Part shown: positions 46,701-54,602 of the stretch, piece after piece
Position numbering within the stretch: position 1 is the first letter of the stretch
Layout: each line of letters opens with the position of its first letter
NCBI GenBank assembly: GCA_977017575.1
Contig: CDRNVI010000044.1
Coordinates: 868,001-932,000 of the forward strand
Reading direction: 5' to 3'
Length of the DNA: 64,000 nt
From: Paramoeba atlantica
Taxonomy: Eukaryota > Discosea
Translations under genes and position numbers: made by a program
Notes under the pieces: generated by a model
Seen by the model: the letters and a program-made list of their open reading frames with translations, nothing else
Told to the model about the DNA's origin: nothing
The model's database searches: none

Positions 46701-48098
46701 GTATGCCTGAATGCACAACAAGCTTTCACAAAGGGTGCCACTGCCTTTTCTCAGAACTTCGTCTGGGCGAAGCGGAATTATGGTGCAAAGTGAAAACACG
46801 AAAGGTTGAATATACTTTGCGAATAAATCGTACGTGGACACCACATCACTGACCGCGTAGGATGCCATGCGCTGGCATTGAGGCCCACGTGCCAGGGGTA
46901 CCATTTCTTCAGGATCAACCTCCACGGGGTTGTAGCCCAGCTTGGCCCTCGTCACTGCTTTTAATCCATGACTGCCTTGCGGTAAATAGGAGTCACGTTT
47001 GACCCAATAGAGGCAATCCAGATGACTTGCCAGGCCGTTTTCATGAAGAAAGGCGCCATCAGTGCTCTGATAAAACCCAATCGAATCACGAAGCACTAGG
47101 TCATTCGCTTCAGCTCTCGCTTGTAGAAAAGGAAAGTCAAAATTATCGCCATTGTAGGTAACCACGACATGAGGTGAAAAATTCTTCACTAAATCAAAAA
47201 AAGAAATGAGCAGTGACTTCTCATCTTTGTGGTTCGAAACGGCTACTGGTATAGTTCTGGACGAATCACTTATTTTCGGTATGTATTCAAAATCTGCAAT
47301 GTCGGACGCAACAACATCACGATTTACGAGCAGCATTCCCCTTCCATCTAAGCTCACGGAGATCATAAAGACTTGATCGCTTGAGGGTTGGGGAAACTTG
47401 AGAGGGGCTTTCGTGGTTTCAATGTCGAATGTTAGAACGCGAAGTGGTGGAGAAACGTCGTCAATTGCAGCTCGACGCAGTGTGGTGGTTCCGTGAAAGG
47501 CACTCACAGTATACCACGAGCCGACAAAGACATCCATATCGATAGAACAACGCATGGCGTACTTCACATCATATTCACGGAGTTCTACAATCTTTTCTGT
47601 GTAGGAAGATTTCGTCTGAGACTCGAAATAGCCTCGGCCGTTACCCGAATAGTCAAACTCTTGATCCCTAAATTCGGTTATGAATTTGTCTGTACTTGCA
47701 TTAACTTTTATTGCAGACACTATTCTAGACTTGACAGTCGTCAAATCATTCACGTTCCGGAATAAAATCTTAAGTAGTGTGCGTTGTTTCCCGCTAAGAT
47801 GGTTCGGCATTTCTAAATCTTCCTTTTCTACCCATTCGATGCTAACAATCATGTCTGAAAAGTGAGATCTCAAGCCCACTTCTACCTCTCTCTCAAATCC
47901 ATCCTTAGTTATCACAAAAAAATATGGTGCGTACGGCAATTTTGTTTCAAACACTGATCCGTTGCTCTTATCGAGAAAGAATAATTGAAGGGTTGCAAGC
48001 GAGACCTTTGATTCGCTATCCACGGTGGTATTTGCTGTCATGTTTATCAACCACCCAACACGTTCCTCCTCATCCAAGGAATGAATGACTTCCATCAT
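40722..48098 (-). CDS. POLE: DNA polymerase epsilon catalytic subunit
   Basis: About 2458 residues in one exon. The exonuclease is intact: FDIETTK (about 223), [10 protein letters not shown] (about 315) and [12 protein letters not shown]. The polymerase has [10 protein letters not shown] (motif A, about 580), then [13 protein letters not shown]. It also has [20 protein letters not shown] (motif B, about 885) and ELDTDGIWC (motif C, about 933). The cysteines after motif A plus [14 protein letters not shown] match the Fe-S site special to Pol epsilon. The inactive second polymerase half follows, and the C-terminus carries CPYC...CCTYCGNIY...CAKCNMC zinc sites. A basic, Ser/Asn-rich insert of about 110 residues (roughly 665-780) lies between motifs A and B. 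Leading-strand replicase. The start is the ATG pair MMEV. Confidence 0.97.
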   Translation of the reverse strand: [2458 protein letters not shown]

Positions 48099-48327
48099 GA
48101 AAATATCAAGCGCAATTCGAATAGAAAAAGTAATAAACAATCGTGACTGTCACTAAATCAAAAAAATGTTCTAAACAAATTAAACGTCGAATCTTGTGGT
48201 CACATGATATATCTTGCACTTGTAGATCGTGTTGATATAGTAAGTTCATGATACGTAATCTTCCAATAAGCCAATGTGAAAATGGTTTTAGAATCATTAC
48301 ATCGCAGTGCACTTCGGTCAATTATTC

Positions 48328-49356
48328 TCAAGTCTGTTCACACGCGGCTAAGGAATCACTAAAAGAACAAGAATCGTGCGATAAAATGCAGCCGATGCAT
48401 ATCCCATTTGAACTTCGATTGAGATTGGCACATTTATTCAACGTTTCCAATTCGTCTAAAGAATGAATTTCATTCAATAGATTGACACTGTAATTATGAT
48501 CTTTGGAATTCACACTATCGGAATACCACGAAAACCGTTGAGAAGATTGCTTGTCAGATTGCCACTCTTTTTGAATTAAACAAGGTAAAAAGTCCGTCCA
48601 AAAGTCAGGAAAAATCTCCTCCGACGCAAGAGTACTCTGCATGTCCATAATAACGTTCCGCCGTATAACCGCACATGGGAGATGATGCAATTTATTGGTA
48701 AATGTTGCGTTGCGTAATTGCGATATACAATTTTCATGCAAAGTTAGAAAATCGATTGCGTCGTGGCACATAAAACAAACTCGTTGAGTTTGTGGAAACG
48801 AAAACTCAGTGATTTCACGCTCGAAACAAACAGTAGGTGTCGTCCGTTTCAATGAAAGAGCCTTCCTACCCTTCGAATCTAAGCAAGAGCTTTGGACTGC
48901 ATCCGATGGTGATATTTTGTGAAAAAAGGTGAGCACAGCGGCAGTATCGTACAGGAAAAAAGATTTACAAAGTTTTCCAAGTTCGGTGGCAGATACCCAC
49001 GCACAAGCATCAATAATCATTATGTAGTGGCTCAGATTATCCACAATACTACCCAGCGCGCTTGTCGAGCTTGTACACGAGTTATCAACGCCACGTACAA
49101 GACACGGAATTCGGTTTGTAGCTTCACCATGAAGAAAGTCAATATTTTCTAGGTGGGCTTCCATTCTCTCCTTATCTTGAAAATGACATACAATATTGAT
49201 TGGAGTTGCGGCACGCGCACGATGAATCTCACGCAACAGGAGATGCAACGTGCTTTCTTGGCCGAGTGGCTGAAAACAAGGGAGCTCAGTGGACTTAATC
49301 GAATCACTTTCTCCAGAGTTCCTCAGAGCTAAGACAACAGTTGCGACTTGTTCCAT
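48328..49356 (-). CDS. eIF2B-gamma-like nucleotidyltransferase-fold protein
   Basis: A protein of 342 residues. The N-terminal part resembles the sugar-nucleotidyltransferase domain of eIF2B gamma: MEQVATVVLALRNSGE at the first strand, ELPCFQPLGQESTLHLLL (compare 'K.LlPvgnkPli.y.L..l'), and ALGSIVDNLSHYIMIIDACA (compare 'gTaDsLr.i..+i..D.lvls.D'). Later FWTDFLPCLIQKEWQSDKQS matches 'el.PYLVrkQf'. The Gly-rich nucleotide loop is degenerate, as in eIF2B gamma and epsilon. The frame ends without the hexapeptide beta-helix domain of full-length eIF2B gamma (about 450 residues), so it is short or highly diverged. eIF2B is the GDP-GTP exchanger of eIF2. The first in-frame ATG is MEQVAT. Confidence 0.5.
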   Translation of the reverse strand: MEQVATVVLALRNSGESDSIKSTELPCFQPLGQESTLHLLLREIHRARAATPINIVCHFQDKERMEAHLENIDFLHGEATNRIPCLVRGVDNSCTSSTSALGSIVDNLSHYIMIIDACAWVSATELGKLCKSFFLYDTAAVLTFFHKISPSDAVQSSCLDSKGRKALSLKRTTPTVCFEREITEFSFPQTQRVCFMCHDAIDFLTLHENCISQLRNATFTNKLHHLPCAVIRRNVIMDMQSTLASEEIFPDFWTDFLPCLIQKEWQSDKQSSQRFSWYSDSVNSKDHNYSVNLLNEIHSLDELETLNKCANLNRSSNGICIGCILSHDSCSFSDSLAACEQT

Positions 49357-49877
49357 TGTAACAATAAAGTTAAAAATCAAAACTTCTTACATTCATCTAC
49401 ATCACTCTAAAGTCATTAGTACATTGACAACCCAAGATCAAAAAATTAAACTATTGATTCGTACACAAGAACAGAACAATGGGATACGCAATCAATGTAC
49501 TCATTAATAGTACTAATAGGTGTACATTAATCATTCATGCACGACTGAGTGCCACTTTATGCATGAAAAATTCTTCTTTCCCGTTATATCGTTAACTTTC
49601 ATTTCAAAATATGAGTCTTTATCTTAAGACTTAAGATAAATAGCACATCAACTTGTCAAAGAAAAATCCTGTTTGAAGTCTGTTAATGTACGGCTCCGAT
49701 GTGAATGATCCTACAACAGAGAATTCTATCCATAAGGAGGTACCTCAATAGTGCACACATGGTCATAAGGTTCAAAATTATCAAAACAAATCACTTATTT
49801 GGTTCAAAACTAGTTCTATATTTTATCATATATTTAAGTGCGATTCACCCAGCTTACCACCCCATACGACATGACCA
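49357..49877. other. Spacer between cytochrome c1 and the eIF2B-like gene
   Basis: AT-rich, no gene supported. It has a perfect 11-bp palindrome around one base, TTTATCTTAAG (49618-49628) and CTTAAGATAAA (49630-49640). It would hold the cytochrome c1 3' end. Confidence 0.45.
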
Positions 49878-50660
49878 TCAATTTCCCCACGCCGCCTTGT
49901 CCCAGTAGCGATACCGACCACGTCGATAGATCAGGTAGGACGTGTGTTTCTGCGACTGGTGCATCAGTAGCATGGCGGTGAGCAAAACGGTGGAGCAAAT
50001 CCTCCAAAAGCTTACTCGGCGCTCATCGTACTCCGGCTCTGCGGTCCAACGCAAAAAGTTGCACACATCTTTGGCCATTTGACTCACCGTCGCGGGGGTG
50101 CCGTCCTCGTACTCCAACATTCCATCCGACAGCGGTGGGGGCATCGCTATTACGCACCCTTTCATGTAGGGGTTGAAGAACTGGCCTTGTTTGAGTGGAG
50201 GCAGGAAGCTGGGGAGCGGAAACAAACCCTGGCCCCAACTGTAGCCCGTGAGTAGGGAGAAAATGTAGTCCACCCCGTCCTCACACCAGAACGCGGCATA
50301 GCGCAGGTCCGGGGGCTCGGCGCCGCTGTTGGCGAACTGTGCCGCCCGGGAGTTCGGATAGGGCTTGGGGAGGTCGTCTGTGGGCTTACCACTACGCACA
50401 TCATCGCTGCCATCCGGGCTCGGGTTTTCATCCACGATATCATACTGACTCGCGAGTTTTTTAATCTCCTCTTTCGTCATGAAAGCCTGGAAGTGGTTAA
50501 AGGTGTAGTCAAAGATGGGGTGACAAGGAGCGAAGACCTCGGAGTAGACTTGGCGACCACGGCGAATGCTGGGCCAGTCATAGCCTTTCCACCACCCTAG
50601 TGGGTCGTTCTCTTTCCAGTACCACGGGCGAGCGATGGGATGTGCGCGTTTTCCTCCCAT
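49878..50660 (-). CDS. CYC1: Cytochrome c1 of complex III, single-cysteine haem site
   Basis: A protein of 260 residues. Cytochrome c1 blocks are DWPSIRRGRQVYSEVFAPCH, PYPNSRAAQFANSGAEPPDL, DYIFSLLTGYSWGQGLFPLP, FNPYMKGCVIAMPPPLSDGM (with the likely axial Met) and TVSQMAKDVCNFLRWTAEPE. The C-terminal membrane anchor is FWRICSTVLLTAMLLM. The haem motif is F43-A-P-C46-H47: the first Cys of CxxCH is Phe, leaving one thioether bond. This form is known from Euglenozoa. No cleavable presequence is visible; the protein starts MGGKRAHPIARPWYW, as reported for trypanosomatid cytochrome c1. It passes electrons from the Rieske protein to cytochrome c in the inner membrane. A long pyrimidine tract precedes the ATG without an AG between. 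Confidence 0.96.
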   Translation of the reverse strand: MGGKRAHPIARPWYWKENDPLGWWKGYDWPSIRRGRQVYSEVFAPCHPIFDYTFNHFQAFMTKEEIKKLASQYDIVDENPSPDGSDDVRSGKPTDDLPKPYPNSRAAQFANSGAEPPDLRYAAFWCEDGVDYIFSLLTGYSWGQGLFPLPSFLPPLKQGQFFNPYMKGCVIAMPPPLSDGMLEYEDGTPATVSQMAKDVCNFLRWTAEPEYDERRVSFWRICSTVLLTAMLLMHQSQKHTSYLIYRRGRYRYWDKAAWGN

Positions 50661-51082
50661 GTGGTAAAGGATTCAAGAAGAAAAAAAAGAAGATACAGGT
50701 ATTATTTTTACTATTGTGATAGTCTAGAATCGTTTCCATCAATCCGGTTATGTTGTTTATTTCGAATGCAACTCTTTTTTTTATAAAAAATAGTGAATAT
50801 TGTGCTGCTCAAAAGAATAATGAATACACACTGTACCGCAAAGCATGCTATGACGCGTTTCATAGATCACACCTTCAATACATACATGTACGTGTACATA
50901 CATGTACACTTAATATGGCAGTGTGAAATACGGTGAAAACAAATCGGCTCTACAAAATGTGCTTGGATTAGTGCTGACTAGGCCCAACTGTTCATTCCGG
51001 GCACTGATACAACCGCTATAATCATGGTATTCAAATAAATGTACAGGAGTTTCTCCAATTAACTTGGGGAATCTTGACTGTT
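50661..51082. other. Spacer upstream of cytochrome c1
   Basis: Directly before the cytochrome c1 ATG lies TATCTTCTTTTTTTTCTTCT on the minus strand, a strong pyrimidine tract. A self-complementary TACATGTA-rich stretch lies at about 50880-50910. No gene seen. Confidence 0.45.
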
Positions 51083-54010
51083 TTAGTCAGCGTGGAATTT
51101 TGTTTGCGCTTCGACTCCGGAACGGCGCAAATTATTTAAAGCATTTTTATACAAGAGCATACTAGTACCACTCAAGTGACCTAATGCCTTTACCTTTGTG
51201 TTTCCACGTTCGATAATACGCATTAAGGTACTCATCGTATGCGCGTCACGAACCTTTAGTACAGTGAGACAATATAAAAATAAGCTCGCTGTTGCGTGAT
51301 CAAGTTCTTTTTTGTGAATATGGACAGCACGGCAAAGCCTAGAAACGAATAACGGTACAGCGCTCAAAGGGTAACGCACATAGGAGATCAAGATAGTGCA
51401 TATTTCGGAAATGGAAATGCTTTCCATAGCCTCTGTTACTGTAGGAACCAGTGCGGTCAAGCATTCCGTAATGGTCGATTCAATGTCTTCCGGAAAATTC
51501 GACGCTGTAGTGATGCCCTCGGATGCGATCACTGATGGAACGGGCGCCCCACTTATCATATAGATACATTGTACCACATCAGAGAAAAATGCCCTGGCAC
51601 TTCCTTTTTCATTAAAGCGAGAAATATCTAACGGTTTCCTTTGCGACGGTGTCTGTCCTATTGCTTTCTTACCTGACTTTATTGAAATGTCTAACTCGGC
51701 AAGACGGAACATCTTGGTCGCTAACTTCAGTGCATCGCGTGTTTGATTAACAAGACTTGACCCTATCGCGAATTCATGGTGCCTTCGACATCTTGATACC
51801 AAAAGCGCGGTTTTACAAAGTTCTGCATGAGGGGATAGCGTTGCGGATAGTAGCCGCGAGGAAACAATTTCAAACATATTCACTTGGCGGGAAGTTGGCA
51901 GTCTCTGAAATAGGCGAAAGAAAGCTATTACCCACTTACTGCAGTTCTCTTCTGGTGCGTCTAAGAAAGCTTTCATCACGTTCTTTAGTTTCGCATTAGA
52001 ATCTGCTACAGATACAAGGGCGTCAACAGAACACAAATTCTGGTGTACGCAAACCTCTAAAACCAATGGAAGGTTGTTCAAATCTTGGAGAGCAGTTCCA
52101 GCTAAATGATTCACAACACTTAGCGTACGATTGCCAAACTCTTCAAGCATGAACAAGATATTTACTGCATGCTGAGACGAAAGAGGTAATTCCATAAGGC
52201 GATGGTATAGCTTCGTCTGCAAGGCATCGTACTTAAGTCGACTTTCGTGTAAATTGCGCAAGACCTGGATAAGCTGTTCTTCGTCAAGATTTGACGCTTC
52301 TCGTGCAAGATAGTTTGCAAGGTGCAAGATAGCGTCAATGTGAACCCGATGCCTGTTTTTGGTTAAGTACTGAAAAAGACAAAGCACACAAGGAGGAAAG
52401 ACTGCACTTGAAGGCGCTTCTACTATATTCTTAGTGTAGTTTGCTATATCTTCGGGTAGAAATACGTAACCCAATCGGATTGCGGAGGCGAGCGATCTTA
52501 CAACATCATCAACTGAGAGTTTCTGCAAATACGAAAAAACTGCAGCAATATATTTCTCCAATATTTCGTCCAGTGAAGAAGAATTGAGCTTGTTATTTCG
52601 AGCGTAATGAGTCATATGTTTTTCAAGAGCCTCTAGCACCGAGGCCCTATATTCTGGTGGCATGTCGGCAACATTCTCAACACAAAATATTTTCAAGGCT
52701 TCACAGGCGCTCGTCCATCCTTCTAGTATTAAACCATCTGACAATAAGGAATACAGTGCAACTATATCACTCCAATTTTCACAAGTAATTTTCTTCAATG
52801 ATATGGATCTCAAACGATGATCTATTTCATTCTGCAGCTCGACACCTTTATTTTCGGGAGTAAATACATTCGGAGGTAATGTGACAGTCATTCTAATAGT
52901 TAGCAAGGAAACTCTCAAAAGCTCAGAAAAGGTGGATTTCCTTAGCTTTGCAGTTTTCAGTTCCTGATGCGCTTTCTTTAACATCGTTGCGATTAACTCT
53001 GTCAGTGATACATCATCGTTGTAGCAAAGAAAAGTAGCTGCGCTCAGCATGTGCATTACGTCCTCTACTCGCATAGCCCGATTGGACTGAATCATCTTCT
53101 GCAAGTGGGGTACTAAATATTCGTCGCGTAGAAAAGGGTGAGCACAAATTGGGGGTGATCTTTCGTTGTAAAATGGGGGAAGCGAACACGGAGTAAAACT
53201 TTGAGGACTATCCTTGGATTCCGTTAGGAGATGGGCAATGAACGACACGTGATGCCACTTCGAGTGCTCAATGTAACTTCGTGCAATTCCCTGAGCTGCG
53301 CCAACTCCAGCCTCATGCACACGACGTAGGGTTAGAATACATTTTAAGAGCACACTAAATCGGAGACAGAAGTCGCCCAGTTCATCTTGCCATTGGAAGG
53401 CAAAGACCCGAGGAAGAAGACTGTCTATAGCAACACGTATATTGTTCTGTCCCTCTGAAGTGACTATTGTATCCGGAGATCGCATGGAACACGAAACGAA
53501 TTCAACAAGAATGAATCCATCCAATGCGTTATCACAACTGTCTAACTGTTCTAGAACCCAATCCGCTCCCAAGAAACGAAAAAGTTGCGAGTTTAAGCCT
53601 TCTGCTTCGATAAGAGATGTCTCGTTAACATGCTGAAGAATTCGATAAATGTCCGCCTTTGTCGAGCGTTTCAAGTGGGCACAGAGCCATTCAACAAGAA
53701 GGATATCGAATTCCCCGCATAAAAGAGTGGAGCTACATGCGTTGTATGACAAAAGCAATTCCCGAATTTCATCTGTGGACAAGTTCATATCGAATGGCAT
53801 AGATACGCTGGAAAACGCTGCTGCACATTTTTGTAATGTTGGACGGGTTGGCAGATGTTTAGCTTCAAGTGAGATCATCTGAGCACGGTATGAAATCAGA
53901 TCGGGAAGGATTTCTTTTAAAGGGGTCCCGAGTGCGATTGTCTGAGTCTGCATAAGTCCTGTGGAACTTCCAACGGAAGAGCTCCGCAAGCATGTTCTGA
54001 GTCTAAACAT
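51083..54010 (-). CDS. Large helical protein, probably mitochondrial, unknown
   Basis: A protein of 975 residues. The first 30 residues (MFRLRTCLRSSSVGSSTGLM) are basic and Ser-rich with no acidic residue, suggesting mitochondrial import. The rest is an almost unbroken series of amphipathic helices with Leu-rich pairs, such as VLEALEKHMTHYARNNKL and LANYLAREASNLDEEQLI. It resembles an alpha-solenoid of the helical-repeat type seen in organellar RNA-binding proteins. I recognise no RAP, PPR or FAST signature with certainty. It lies just upstream of cytochrome c1 in the same direction. A role in mitochondrial RNA metabolism is a guess. Confidence 0.6.
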   Translation of the reverse strand: MFRLRTCLRSSSVGSSTGLMQTQTIALGTPLKEILPDLISYRAQMISLEAKHLPTRPTLQKCAAAFSSVSMPFDMNLSTDEIRELLLSYNACSSTLLCGEFDILLVEWLCAHLKRSTKADIYRILQHVNETSLIEAEGLNSQLFRFLGADWVLEQLDSCDNALDGFILVEFVSCSMRSPDTIVTSEGQNNIRVAIDSLLPRVFAFQWQDELGDFCLRFSVLLKCILTLRRVHEAGVGAAQGIARSYIEHSKWHHVSFIAHLLTESKDSPQSFTPCSLPPFYNERSPPICAHPFLRDEYLVPHLQKMIQSNRAMRVEDVMHMLSAATFLCYNDDVSLTELIATMLKKAHQELKTAKLRKSTFSELLRVSLLTIRMTVTLPPNVFTPENKGVELQNEIDHRLRSISLKKITCENWSDIVALYSLLSDGLILEGWTSACEALKIFCVENVADMPPEYRASVLEALEKHMTHYARNNKLNSSSLDEILEKYIAAVFSYLQKLSVDDVVRSLASAIRLGYVFLPEDIANYTKNIVEAPSSAVFPPCVLCLFQYLTKNRHRVHIDAILHLANYLAREASNLDEEQLIQVLRNLHESRLKYDALQTKLYHRLMELPLSSQHAVNILFMLEEFGNRTLSVVNHLAGTALQDLNNLPLVLEVCVHQNLCSVDALVSVADSNAKLKNVMKAFLDAPEENCSKWVIAFFRLFQRLPTSRQVNMFEIVSSRLLSATLSPHAELCKTALLVSRCRRHHEFAIGSSLVNQTRDALKLATKMFRLAELDISIKSGKKAIGQTPSQRKPLDISRFNEKGSARAFFSDVVQCIYMISGAPVPSVIASEGITTASNFPEDIESTITECLTALVPTVTEAMESISISEICTILISYVRYPLSAVPLFVSRLCRAVHIHKKELDHATASLFLYCLTVLKVRDAHTMSTLMRIIERGNTKVKALGHLSGTSMLLYKNALNNLRRSGVEAQTKFHAD

Positions 54011-54602
54011 GAAAATAGCAGTAACAACTGGCCTTAAATATTTTTAGCATAGAGATTACAAGGGTAGAGCTCCAAACATTGCAATATTAGATGCTCTTCT
54101 TCTAGAACTATAAATATATCTTTTTTAATAGAAACGAATTGCTACACAAGTTCTAGCACGACATCAATACCGAATGAGCAGAACTCTTGTCACAGGCATC
54201 TTTGAACGTCTGTGATTATAGAAGGTATAAGCGAACCGAAGAAAAAAAATCATTGACCCATTCACGCAATTCTGAAGTCAAAAGCACAACGGAGACACTC
54301 CACGTCTAAGACCTAACAGAAGTGTTTTCTATTACATAAGACTACGATAGTGTTATAGTGAACTAGAGTCACTATAACGATAGTATTACTGCTCAATATT
54401 TCCCTAGTTCTGAAATTAAAGATATTTCGATGTAGGTTAAAGCCGTGTATATGGGAGACAATTTCGTTTCATACGATAAGCACATTGAAGCCCACCCGCA
54501 CAACCACTCCGAGAGGACTGCATTATTATACTCAACAGAGACTACAATAAATAACACTCACACATAACTGGAAACCTCCTACACGCAACATTTTTTTTAC
54601 GA
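54011..54602. other. Spacer between the 5'-nucleotidase-like and helical genes
   Basis: No gene supported. It contains a perfect 10-bp inverted repeat with a 7-base loop, GTTATAGTGA (54352-54361) and TCACTATAAC (54369-54378). Confidence 0.45.

Noticed and set aside
40722-48098. DNA polymerase delta or zeta for the large polymerase
   Set aside because: ELDTDGIWC, the epsilon-type Fe-S cysteines and the inactive second half are specific to Pol epsilon.
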